Of a stretch of 64,000 nt of DNA, positions 36,301 to 41,470 are shown piece after piece. Position 1 is the stretch's first letter. Every line of letters begins with the position of its first letter. Source of the stretch: Taeniopygia guttata (Eukaryota > Chordata > Aves > Passeriformes > Estrildidae). The notes beneath the pieces were generated by a model. The model did no database searches, was not told the DNA's origin, and worked only from the letters and a program-made list of their open reading frames with translations. The translations under genes were made by a program, and so were the position numbers. The stretch is from the NCBI RefSeq assembly GCF_048771995.1, contig NC_133030.1, positions 58,064,001 to 58,128,000 on the forward strand, read 5' to 3'.

Positions 36301-39157
36301 TTCTTGGCAGAGAGGGAAGGGGTAACTATTACTCTCATCTGGATATCAGCTTGAAAACTGGTAAAGGTTAAAGAGCAATACATAAATCTGAAAAGATCCA
36401 TATCTAAGGGTTAATATTCTTGCAGCTTTTTACTTCAACCTCATGATTTTGTGACTATCTTTACTGTCTGGAGATGGGGGCATTACAAAACATACTGCTT
36501 TCATTTCTTCACTTATTTTCTTCATGCTTTTCAAGCTTCATTAAGTCTCCTTAAAGTAATTAACTGACAAAAAAGATGCACTGAGAACTAAGTTACATTA
36601 TTACCTATTTTTCAGTGAATTTCTTCATGTCATCTTCTAGGCCAAACACTATTAAGGAAAGTGAATGTTCACCTTTGAATAGTCTTCTACCTAAAAACAC
36701 ACTAACAAGCTTTTACACTATTAACCAACTAGTCATAAACTATTAGGGATTCTATAATAATTAGAACTAATAAGTAGTAAACTCTCCACTAATTACTTAA
36801 AGGAGATTGTTCTTTCCCTTTCTTTTCCTTCTTTTTTTTTTCCCAAAAGTGCTGTCCTTGCAGAAGACTGACTTAAGTAACAGTCAAGCATACCTAAAAT
36901 AACATACATACACATGGTAGGGAAGAAAAAAAAATAAAGCTAATGATATGACCAAACTAACTGACATATTAAGTTGTTCTTGCCCTAATTAACCAGACTA
37001 GACAAATGCTCTATCCCCATGGGATGTCTTTCAGGAATAATGGAAGGATGGATCACAAAGAATTAAAAAGTAGATTAAAATATATCTAGCCTATATCCAG
37101 ACTAGATCTCACTCCTGCTTTCTCCTTTATGCATGTCTCCTGTTAGGCTGTGTATTACAATACTGGACATATTCTTTGAAGCTATATCCCAGCAATTTGA
37201 AAAAGGAGATCATAGCAAGTTTTGCATCCACCCGCAGTCACACAAAATTTAAGCTGCTTTTCTGATAGCTATAAGCAACTGTTCCTTGAATCTGAAATTT
37301 CTCTCATTGATTTAAAGCAGTCAATATTGCCAGCTGCTTCACAGATCTCATCTCAAAATTCCTATTAATGGAAAAACCTGTTTCCTTGAGTGACCCTATT
37401 CTTCTTATTTGACCTTTGCAACCACAGATCTGTGAGCAGAGCTGCTAATGGTCCCTATATGTCATGTCAGGGAGCGTGTCTTTGGTGCTTCCTCACAGCT
37501 GTATTGCCATTTGCTGGTTTGACCCTGAGCAGACGCTGCAGCGCCACAGCTCCACACACAAAATGTGTCAGTACCATTTGTTTTGTCTTCAATCACTGCA
37601 AAAAATTGCTCATGTCACTTCTAAGGGATATCTCTGGATGTTTTACAACAGTCAGGGACAGAGAGCTTGGGCACAAGATTTGCAGTGTGTTCTTTCAGCA
37701 CAATCTAAGAGCTCCATTTATTACAGCAAAGTAATAATAACAATAATACAGTCATTACAATTTTACTAAGCAGGGCTCCTTCAATGAGATATTGACCAAA
37801 AAAATTGAAAGTAAATCCCTGCCCTAAAAATGGCATGTAACTTCAAATCTGCCTTCAAGCTGAGGAGTGTTTTCCAAATCTGTTTCACAACAACAGCACT
37901 CTCAGCCTTTCTACCCAAGGCTGAGTTTGACTGGCACAACAAATGTGTGTCTGACAAGCTGTGCTTGGTGCAAAAGTCAGACTAGCTCCTGTCTGCTACT
38001 AGTTTTTGCTTGTTCTCCTGAAAATGCAATAACGAAGCAAAACGGAAGAAAATTCACCATTAAAGACACTTGGCTTTGGACTGCTATTAACACTCACTCA
38101 TCAAAACACATGGCTTCAACGACAGCATTAGTGCAAATATGGATCACACAAGTGACTTGGCAGAATATTCTTTTGCACCATCTGTTTTCAACATATTTGC
38201 TCTCCACCAAGCACCACGGAAATTTCATTGCAAGGGAGTTAAAAGGAAATAGCTCTGTGGAAACAGGAGTCAGTCCATCCGTTCTAGGATGGACCAGGCT
38301 CTAAACACACCAAAACCAAGATTTTCAGCAGGGCTAGTCCCCTTGATAGCCTCCATGAATATGTTCACAGCAAATCCAACCTTCACAGGAAATTCTTACA
38401 GAAGAAAATTCAGCATGTAAGTAAGGAAAGCCCAGAAGTTCTGAGAGGTCAGTACAGATGCACCCATCATCATTTAACTGTCCATGTAGATGACATTAAA
38501 CTGAAATAATTAAAAACCAGCACTGACTGCTTCCTTAACAAGTAATAACACATGACAAGTAAGAACCAAAGACTTAACCCATAAGAAATTTGCTTAGAAG
38601 CCACAAAAATTATCCCCACTGGGATATAGTAGTTAAAAACTCAAAAACAAATAAATAGTAGTGTAGAAAATAGCTTCATTAAGACAGCTCAGTGCAACCA
38701 CCTATGTGTCAGCAAGCAGAAAACAAGGAAAATAATGAACTGGCTTGTTTTCATGCTGGTGGTTCCTTTCCAAACAGTTTACAGCAACATGTATTCTGAG
38801 TAACAAAGCATAAGAACCAGTGAGCACATCAGTACCAAAAAAGGCAACTGATCTGCAAATATCACGAGAAAGTACTACAAGAGCTTATCTGTCATTTTCC
38901 TGCTGAAGCCTCTCTCCTGAAACACAGAAACATCTGCAAAGAAGCACAGACATGAGCTAACTACACTCACTATTACCCCAGTTTAAACAGGTTTCTCAGA
39001 ACTCCCTTCAACTTGTACAGCCATAGGTTTTTGACAAAAATCTAAATTAAAAAGGCACAGAAAACTTCAGTGACTTACCTTGCAGCGTTAGATGGAGATC
39101 ATCTATTTCAGAGGAAGCCTGCTCCTCTGTTGATGCAGATGACTGCTCTGATGCCAT
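182..39157 (-). CDS. SYNE2: SYNE2 (nesprin-2), N-terminal part; 32 coding exons joined, gene continues below coordinate 1
   Basis: Giant outer-nuclear-membrane protein that links F-actin to the nucleus in the LINC complex. The joined exons encode about 1,614 residues. These are a short acidic N-terminus, CH1 (about 27-136), a Ser/Lys-rich linker, CH2 (about 180-290), and then a spectrin-repeat rod rich in Glu, Lys and Leu. Recognition rests on exon-by-exon agreement with my memory of human nesprin-2. Examples are the start (MASEQ.., EIDDLHLTLQ), CH1 QKKTFTSWINS and LEVLSGQ, CH2 VTDFKSSWRSG and DEKSIMTYVAQFLQYSK, and rod matches such as TKGLIKEHE, YMGKENL and IIVDRWLD. SYNE1 is the nearest alternative but fits worse at the N-terminus and in the CH1-CH2 linker. 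Codon phases agree at all junctions, with no internal stop. The KASH end and most of the rod lie outside the window. Residue numbers below assume exon C17 is included. Confidence 0.95.
2126..2276 (-). CDS. SYNE2: SYNE2 exon C31: rod, residues 1511-1561
   Basis: 151-nt exon, phase 2 in and 0 out. It encodes CQEQCARALELLKQYQSCKT, then SLTSIIQKQEVVLSQQTSYM and GKENLNRLIAK. The match to human CLEQCGRVLELLKQYQ..YMGKENLKKRI is close. Acceptor TTTAATAG, donor AAAG|GTGAGT. Confidence 0.96.
3192..3371 (-). CDS. SYNE2: SYNE2 exon C30: rod, residues 1451-1511
   Basis: 180-nt exon, phase 2 in and 2 out. It encodes RIKSLTELEKELDRAAAEMK, then SMQEIANMLPQINEEKAEEA and NEQCRVTERLWEDTKLLLAE. Human has RKKSLIRLDKVLDEYEEEKRHLQEMANSL..NQQCQNTVVLWENTKAL. 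Acceptor CTAATAAAG, donor AATG|GTAAGG. Confidence 0.95.
3996..4594 (-). CDS. SYNE2: SYNE2 exon C29: long rod exon, residues 1252-1451
   Basis: 599 nt, by far the largest coding exon in the window, phase 0 in and 2 out. It starts MLQRSILRQIEECKQLERLD and ends LLKNVQDLRDRINKLGLKDP then TIPAIQKR. This matches human ELLKNIQDVQSQISKIGLKDPTVPAVKHR. The middle (about 70 residues around SCLPNPPDQPEMQ) is less helical and poorly conserved. Acceptor ATTTCAG, donor AAAAG|GTGAAT. Confidence 0.95.
5770..5920 (-). CDS. SYNE2: SYNE2 exon C28: rod, residues 1201-1251
   Basis: 151-nt exon, phase 2 in and 0 out. It encodes RVNSLRAAMEIVCETESKSI, then FVCRLVDEWLKKKYIHQFSL and MDSDLPDSELK. It corresponds to the human MESLETALRLVLPVEKASLLL region, with only moderate similarity. 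Acceptor CTTGCAG, donor AAG|GTAAGG. Confidence 0.9.
6363..6523 (-). CDS. SYNE2: SYNE2 exon C27: rod, residues 1148-1201
   Basis: 161-nt exon, phase 0 in and 2 out. It encodes AMLDLEISSGWKQLENISSA, then LENLVSEVQQAALSEARNKL and QSEWKEIQDIIS. It has the two conserved Trp of a spectrin repeat. Acceptor TCTTCTAG. The donor is ATCAG|GTATAA, with an atypical +5. Confidence 0.93.
7317..7440 (-). CDS. SYNE2: SYNE2 exon C26: rod, residues 1106-1147; ends at a GC splice donor
   Basis: 124-nt exon, phase 2 in and 0 out. It encodes FNTQRSNLEELLRLCRDKVA, then SDFTDEIKGTSCLNFKVTEL and Q. Human has TSDFSSEEDRSSSCLQAKLTDLQ. The acceptor is TCCTTAG. The donor is CTACAG|GCAAGT (7316-7311), a GC instead of GT but otherwise a perfect consensus. 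Frame and homology on both sides require it. Confidence 0.92.
7990..8108 (-). CDS. SYNE2: SYNE2 exon C25: acidic spacer, residues 1067-1106
   Basis: 119-nt exon, phase 0 in and 2 out. It reads TSRPAADAVLEPDVNHHNGE, then SCADTLEEDGDSAIPALLER. Only the end (S-x-x-L-L-E-R) is clearly alignable to human (SINSLLERYDTY), so the spacer is fast-evolving. Acceptor TACTCAG, donor AGAG|GTAATT. Confidence 0.88.
8715..8790 (-). CDS. SYNE2: SYNE2 exon C24: acidic Ser-rich spacer, residues 1041-1066
   Basis: 76-nt exon, phase 2 in and 0 out. It encodes GSSIMASENGEESGSSQEVD then SLMVQE, a low-complexity Ser/Glu spacer between rod helices. It corresponds to the human GTITTSENRGGD region. Acceptor CTTGTAG, donor GAG|GTAAGA. 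Confidence 0.88.
9045..9256 (-). CDS. SYNE2: SYNE2 exon C23: rod, residues 971-1041
   Basis: 212-nt exon, phase 0 in and 2 out. It encodes AFFSHEGSMKELNKSLEDLK, then ADCEKRLEKVQQMVADTYTA and LLARLGKGQSPQK. It starts like human CFSEEGCLYQLN. Acceptor TGTTTAG. The donor AAAGG|GTGGGT was chosen because phase 2 is needed by C24. Read without splicing, the ORF runs on to a stop near 9008. Confidence 0.92.
9908..10063 (-). CDS. SYNE2: SYNE2 exon C22: rod, residues 919-970
   Basis: 156-nt phase 0-0 exon. It encodes AARQEIVSYVQLIVEREKKK, then NKQLGKEKKLLSMDKTKGLI and KEHE. The Q-L/I-x-K-E-K-K-L motif and the K-T-K-G-L-I-K-E-H-E end are nearly identical to human nesprin-2. Acceptor TTTGCAG, donor GAG|GTACCT. 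Confidence 0.95.
10216..10341 (-). CDS. SYNE2: SYNE2 exon C21: rod, residues 877-918
   Basis: 126-nt phase 0-0 exon. It encodes EAFNALDNKVLDKFLKAAEL, then LKHISSDHEKLVVEDDVRRR and WE. It matches the human EAL..SLAKYLKAVEELKNNV segment. Acceptor is an eight-T run ending TTAG, donor GAG|GTGAGA. Confidence 0.93.
10989..11010. repeat. A22 homopolymer in a SYNE2 intron
   Basis: Uninterrupted run of A on the plus strand (T on the sense strand), between exons C20 and C21. There is no recognisable retrotransposon body upstream of it, so I call it a simple repeat. Confidence 0.85.
11225..11398 (-). CDS. SYNE2: SYNE2 exon C20: rod, residues 819-876
   Basis: 174-nt phase 0-0 exon. It contains DLNNILSKSEKRPSEKEALL then NFEESQKELEASISKAVQLV. 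E-E-S-Q-K-E-L-E matches human nesprin-2 exactly. Acceptor TTCCAAG, donor GAG|GTGGGT. Confidence 0.93.
11646..11804 (-). CDS. SYNE2: SYNE2 exon C19: rod, residues 766-818
   Basis: 159-nt phase 0-0 exon. It encodes SWAARGSSCLDQVVAAEEIL, then QNVSSQVFQQHPHTTELEAR and IKEVRDKVE. Human has LIAKGSMFDELMARSEDML..NISSQESFQHV..KIQEAKEKV. Acceptor AAACCAG, donor GAG|GTAATT. Confidence 0.92.
14036..14195 (-). CDS. SYNE2: SYNE2 exon C18: rod, residues 712-765
   Basis: With C17 included, the acceptor is GGAGAG|C at 14195 (phase 2 in, 160 nt). The upstream TTGATAG acceptor would extend the exon to 14209 in phase 0 (174 nt), which suits direct joining to C16. It encodes TNAAEKTTEFPGSLEKVEEL then LGGVDSWAAEMGCVLSKISH, aligned to human EKENEEFTGQ..DVEKLIGQVEIWEAEAKSVL. 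Donor CAG|GTGAAA. Confidence 0.88.
14796..14923 (-). CDS. SYNE2: SYNE2 exon C17 (less certain, possibly alternatively spliced), residues 670-712
   Basis: 128-nt open stretch between AG (TTTTCTGAG, after TTG on the plus side at 14921) and the donor AAAGG|GTGAGG at 14795. It is entered in phase 0, as C16 requires, and left in phase 2. It reads LSFSLTFIEGAAVTVNSGKK then LLLDFGGDELSENAIKSKEA. Weak but ordered matches to human nesprin-2 support it: L-x-x-x-L-P/T-L/F at the start, NSG in the middle, and ELPEN/ELSEN then IK near the end. An in-frame TGA follows the donor directly. It must be joined to an alternative acceptor of C18. If it is skipped, C16 joins C18 at 14209 in frame. Confidence 0.6.
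15463..15627 (-). CDS. SYNE2: SYNE2 exon C16: rod, residues 615-669
   Basis: 165-nt phase 0-0 exon. It includes GSLNEAGNHLIEVSKEQVGS then NIAKELKKLNRRWAKFMKRT, matching human LNEAGNFLVEVS..KELRRLNKRW. Acceptor TGTCTAG, donor TTT|GTGAGT. Confidence 0.95.
15798..15985 (-). CDS. SYNE2: SYNE2 exon C15: rod, residues 552-614
   Basis: 188-nt exon, phase 1 in and 0 out. It contains SKISTCKEYISNVNTTLQKV then LSSWRNYTENIHLLKTWLEE, a spectrin-repeat helix pair with two conserved Trp. Human has NVKSTLQKVLACWATYVENL. Acceptor GTCCTAG, donor GAG|GTACAT. Confidence 0.94.
16145..16235 (-). CDS. SYNE2: SYNE2 exon C14: rod, residues 522-552
   Basis: 91-nt exon, phase 0 in and 1 out. It encodes NFIEEKKLEKQLDIATHICE then DLKNISDPGL, aligned to the human KFIEEKEFLARLD region. 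Acceptor TTGGGCAG, donor TTGG|GTAAGC. Confidence 0.9.
17816..17972 (-). CDS. SYNE2: SYNE2 exon C13: rod, residues 469-521
   Basis: 157-nt exon, phase 2 in and 0 out. It includes FLEYHYGLCSAIANEVKLKL then NIWDVKYGAKESVESLLENW, with the strongly conserved N-I-W-D-V-K-Y-G motif (human DIWNIKYGSRESVELLLEDW). Acceptor TTTGCAG, donor AAT|GTAAGT. Confidence 0.95.
18676..18788 (-). CDS. SYNE2: SYNE2 exon C12: rod, residues 432-469
   Basis: 113-nt exon, phase 0 in and 2 out. It encodes GLMECFDSHLDTLQSF, then NEDEKNMPLVLPEKLEEMKR, matching the human LPLVPPNKLEEMKRR segment. Acceptor TTCCCAG. The donor AAG|GTTGTG is unusually weak, but both phase and homology require it. Confidence 0.9.
20620..20784 (-). 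CDS. SYNE2: SYNE2 exon C11: rod, residues 377-431
   Basis: 165-nt phase 0-0 exon. It starts MNEWKVKLDQMLPSPLGSIE and continues AWLQEVERLQAEALPDL, the A-W-L-Q-E-V motif of a spectrin-repeat first helix. Acceptor TTTTAAAG, donor AAG|GTATGT. Confidence 0.93.
21613..21750 (-). CDS. SYNE2: SYNE2 exon C10: rod, residues 331-376
   Basis: 138-nt phase 0-0 exon. It starts EMMSFMETFNQEK and ends MREEWDKVISQ, a helix with the conserved W of a spectrin repeat. It aligns to the human SFMESFNEEK..LREAWDGL segment. Acceptor TCTCTAG, donor CAG|GTCAGA, a slightly weak donor. Confidence 0.92.
22480..22581 (-). CDS. SYNE2: SYNE2 exon C9: first rod segment, residues 297-330
   Basis: 102-nt phase 0-0 exon encoding EKVREAVGWLAEQEKKLAKL then LVETEDETYCQKYK. 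This is an amphipathic helix with the W-L spectrin-repeat signature, just after CH2. Acceptor ATACCAG, donor AAA|GTAAGT. Confidence 0.93.
22811..22835. repeat. Perfect AT-rich palindrome in a SYNE2 intron
   Basis: Arms TTTTGATATAT and ATATATCAAAA, 11 bp each, around the spacer ATC. It lies in the intron between C8 and C9 next to an A-run. It is probably simple AT-rich sequence and has no assigned function. Confidence 0.8.
23336..23436 (-). CDS. SYNE2: SYNE2 exon C8: end of CH2 domain, residues 263-296
   Basis: 101-nt exon, phase 1 in and 0 out. It encodes DVDTVNPDEKSIMTYVAQFL then QYSKNLPESEEDMQ. The P-D-E-K-S-I-M-T-Y motif closes CH2 and the actin-binding head. Acceptor CTTGTAG, donor CAG|GTATGT. 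The following exons form the spectrin-type rod. Confidence 0.96.
23881..24077 (-). CDS. SYNE2: SYNE2 exon C7: CH2 domain core, residues 197-263
   Basis: 197-nt exon, phase 2 in and 1 out. It encodes VSVTDFKSSWRSGLAFLAII, then TLRPGLVDLEKAKARSNKEN and LREAFRIAELELNIPRLLEP. The D-F-x-x-S-W-R-x-G-x-A-F motif and the N-L-x-x-A-F-x-I-A-E helix are diagnostic of the second CH domain of plectin/nesprin-type actin-binding domains. Acceptor GGGATAG, donor GAAG|GTAAAT. Confidence 0.96.
25659..25840 (-). CDS. SYNE2: SYNE2 exon C6: CH1-CH2 linker and start of CH2, residues 137-197
   Basis: 182-nt exon, phase 0 in and 2 out. It encodes IEELARTLACTYNQPSPDC, then a Ser/Ala/Lys-rich linker (SSPKANRSAKKSAK). 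CH2 then begins (RWKMSATKALLLWAKEQC, with the conserved K-x-L-L-L-W core). The linker is where nesprin-2 and nesprin-1 differ most, and this one fits nesprin-2. Acceptor CTGACAG, donor CT|GTAAGT. Confidence 0.95.
26996..27088 (-). CDS. SYNE2: SYNE2 exon C5: end of CH1 domain, residues 106-136
   Basis: 93-nt phase 0-0 exon encoding LKLINIHVADIIEGKPSIVL then GLIWTIIFHFH. This is the C-terminal CH1 helix with the conserved G-L-I-W-T-I-I motif. Acceptor CTCCTTAG, donor CAT|GTAAGT. Confidence 0.95.
27181..27258 (-). CDS. SYNE2: SYNE2 exon C4: CH1 domain, residues 80-105
   Basis: 78-nt phase 0-0 exon encoding PREKGFNTFQCRSNIENALT then FLKSRS, the CH1 helix that carries the conserved NIENAL-type motif. 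Acceptor TTTGCAG, donor TCA|GTGAGT. Confidence 0.95.
27525..27620 (-). CDS. SYNE2: SYNE2 exon C3: CH1 domain, residues 48-79
   Basis: 96-nt phase 0-0 exon. It encodes the CH1 segment with SDLYTDIQQGHLLLDVLEVL followed by SGQHL, typical of the actin-binding site of CH domains. Acceptor TCTTGCAG, donor CTG|GTAAGA. It is 80% or more similar to the remembered human nesprin-2 segment (SDLFTDIKKGHVLLDLLEVL). Confidence 0.95.
28560..28621 (-). CDS. SYNE2: SYNE2 exon C2: start of CH1 domain, residues 27-47
   Basis: 62-nt exon, entered in phase 1 and left in phase 0. It encodes VQREFTQKKTFTSWINSILAK, the first helix of calponin-homology domain 1 with the conserved W-I-N motif. The acceptor is a T-rich tract ending TTCCAG and the donor is AAG|GTAAAC. 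It lies 10.5 kb from the ATG exon, the second largest intron in the window. Confidence 0.93.
29132..29667 (+). mobile_element. Solo LTR, avian ERVL-like
   Basis: Begins TGTCATGG and ends GGCATCACA, a TG..CA-type LTR of about 536 bp. Inside are ACTTATAAAAG (TATA-like, about 29479), a primate-like spacing to AATAAA (about 29600), and the ending phrase CTTTAACTCTGTCCAGCC..CTTCTCAAGG, familiar from bird ERVL LTRs. No internal retroviral coding sequence flanks it. I see no clear target-site duplication. Family name and exact ends are from memory. Confidence 0.65.
30973..31598 (+). mobile_element. Solo LTR, avian ERVK-like
   Basis: Begins TGTGAAAAATGC and ends GGTGTTTCTCACA, with the terminal inverted bases TGTGA/TCACA. 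It is about 626 bp. It is AT-rich in the last third, with ATTAAA-type polyadenylation context near 31549, then the CAAGTGATTGGTG end. The sequence resembles LTRs I associate with songbird ERVs. No gag, pol or env remnants adjoin it, so it looks like a recombined solo LTR inserted in the sense opposite to SYNE2. Confidence 0.75.
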
Positions 39158-39190
39158 ATTGAATTCTGTGGCGATTCTTCAATTTCCAAA
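39079..39190 (-). CDS. SYNE2: SYNE2 exon C1: 5' UTR end and start codon, residues 1-26
   Basis: The ATG is at 39157-39155, with A at -3 and G at +4 (good Kozak context). An in-frame TGA lies 21 bases upstream of it inside the same exon, which supports this start. The coding part is 39079-39157 and reads MASEQSSASTEEQ..EIDDLHLTLQ, the acidic N-terminal tail of nesprin-2. The donor G|GTAAGT has its GT at 39078-39077, phase 1. The acceptor could be at 39190 (TTTCAG) or 39201 (TTGTAG). A long T-run precedes both. Confidence 0.9.
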
Positions 39191-40438
39191 CTGAAATTAT
39201 ACTACAAAATAAAAAAAAAAAAAAGAAGAAGAAGAAAATCAGTACAGTTTTACATAAAAATCGATGATCCTCAATGATGATGTGGCACCAAGATACGCAT
39301 TTTGTTTTGGGTTTTCCTCCCTTGGTCAGCTGTTCCCTCAGTTTATACAAAATAAACTTTTCTAGCAGTGGCAAGCAGCACTCCACAATACAAACCAGGA
39401 TCCAAGTGGGTCTTGCCATGAAAACAAAAGCACCAGGATCAAGAAAATTCAAACACCATTGTTTTCTTTGAAAAAGCCAAGGTGACAAAAGCTCACAGTG
39501 CCTTCTCCAGACTGGTAGCTGCCAAACCTAATTTTTTTAATCTTTGTACTTGAATCTTTCAGTTTTCCCTTGCTGCCTGGATAATTGTTACAGAATGGAA
39601 ACAATTCAGGCAGAATCTGCAAAGATTAAGATGAAATGAAAAAGCAGCAATTACCATATGAGAATCAACACAACTGCTGTCTCTGTCTGGTACCTTTCTT
39701 ACTCTTCAAACTCCATGAAGGAGTTTCTTCTTCCAACTCCTCCATTTTCCTCTGTCTGGGTACTTCTCCTATCCCTAATGCAACTTTAGAAAACAATATG
39801 CTGTATCTTCCTTAAAAAACTACAGGTGATCCTTGTTCTGCAGTATTGTTCAATTTGCCACTGTAGGAAGAACTTGATGCTTAAGATACTTATTTCTACC
39901 AAGAACCCAGAAGTTAAACAAACTGAAAAAGGAATTAAGCTGAAATTTAATTAAGGGCTTACTCTTAAACAAGCTTTGTTACCTACACAGCTGTAACCTT
40001 TTCACCAGAAGCACTAGGATTTCCACACCATATATTAATAACTCATCCACCAAGTATATGTCAAAATAAAGGGCGTGAATGGATGAGTCAGGAAATACAA
40101 CATTAAGGAATGCCAGAGAAATTCTTACATCCATTCCCTTGTGCACATGAATCATAAGGCAGCCTTTGTTTACTCCACTCTATACTATTTTTCCTCACTC
40201 TCTTTCTCCTTCACTGAGCAGAAAGGAGAACATGAGGAGCTCTTCAATATTTTACTTTCCTCACTCAGAACAATGTGTGTCCTTGTGCTTTATCCAAGAG
40301 CTGCTCTGATGACAGGATTATTGAGTCACTCACAAAATTTTCTACAGCATTCACCACCCCAGCATCTGAACACTTCACAAACATCAGTCAATTCACATTT
40401 ACAGCACCTATGTGAGTGAGACCAGGTACCCACATTTA

Positions 40439-40500
40439 GAATCACAGCACGCTTTGGGCTGGAAGGGACCATCAGTCCAACCCCCCTGCCATGGGACATC
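40439..40500 (-). mobile_element. Short CR1 3'-end fragment
   Basis: AATCACAGCACGCTTTGGGC followed by TGGAAGGGACCATCAGTCCA and ACCCCCCTGCCATGGGACA is the reverse complement of the last bases of CR1. It is a severe 5' truncation of only about 60 bp, in SYNE2 intron 1. Confidence 0.85.
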
Positions 40501-40849
40501 ACTTTATTGATGACAAGCAAAGGCCGGACAGAGAGAAAAAAGACAACAAAAAAACTCTCTGGATTTCCAGAGAAATAGATATTAGCTGATATGGCTGAAG
40601 CACAGACTCCAGCTGCTGCAGTGACCATGCAAGTCACCAACACTTACAACTGCAACTCAAGGCACCAGAGGTGAGCAAGGGAAGTTCTAGCTAGGGCAGG
40701 TAAAGGTCAGATCTCTCTGGATAATCAAAAAACCCATACTCTACAAGAATTTGGCTTTCCTAGCAAGCAAAAATAGGAGGAAAAGGACTGATTTGATCTT
40801 TGGCTGGCACAAGAACATGGTGATATAAACAAGCCAAGCCTTGAGGTTA

Positions 40850-41470
40850 TGATGGAAATCATAAGGTATCTATCTAAATTAGCCAAGAAAGCCAACAAAA
40901 TTCTGGGCAGCACAAACAAGGGCATCACCAGCAGAGAGAGAGAAATCACTGTCCCACTCTGCTCAGCACTTGCCAGGACACCTGGAATACTGGGTGCAGT
41001 CTGCAACCATGCTGTACAAAATATTATGTGGACAGGCTGGAGAGAGAAGAGCACAAAGATGAGTGGGAGGCCTGTGTGGGGAAATGGCTGAGAAAACTGG
41101 ATTTGCTGAGCCTTGAGAAAAGAAGGCTAAGGGGAGAGACCTTATTACCATGTTCCAGTGTTTGAAGGGTGCCCACAGAGAGGATGGAAACCCCCTATTT
41201 ACAAGGAGTCACACGGAAAACACAAGAGGTAGTGGGTACAAGTTATAGCTAGGGAGATTTTGATTAAACACAAGAGGAAAATTTTTCACAGAACAATCAT
41301 TAACTGGATTAATCTCCCCAGGGAAGTGGTGGATTCCACAACATTGGCACTGTTACGATTTGACAGAGCAGGATGCTGTGCCATCCCGTCTGGACCATGC
41401 TTTTAGCACAAAATATTGGATAAGATGGTCTTCGAGGTCTCTTCTGACCATGAATACTATAATAAATACT
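40850..41470 (+). mobile_element. Old, diverged CR1 LINE 3' end, plus orientation
   Basis: Same order of CR1 tail elements but more mutated: AAGCCAACAAAATTCTGGGC, CACCTGGAATACTGGGTGCAGT, GGCTGAGAAAACTGGATTTGC, CCCCAGGGAAGTGGTGGATTC, and GATGGTCTTCGAGGTCTCTTC near the end. It lies in SYNE2 intron 1, antisense to the gene. It is likely older than the copy at 59 kb. Confidence 0.85.

Larger units (their letters stand above)
28622..39078 (-). other. SYNE2 intron between the ATG exon and CH1 (10.5 kb)
   Basis: No coding exon is supported here on either strand. The content is two solo LTRs (29132-29667 and 30973-31598), a possible conserved noncoding block after the second LTR (about 31780-32180), an E-box/homeobox-like patch near 32430-32500, and ordinary AT-rich intron. 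The short ORFs present have no recognisable product, no matching splice phase and no codon bias. Confidence 0.65.

Noticed and set aside
39108..39488. 126-residue minus-strand ORF overlapping the ATG exon
   Set aside because: It runs in a different frame from the SYNE2 start and crosses the splice acceptor and T-run. It is a shadow of the exon.
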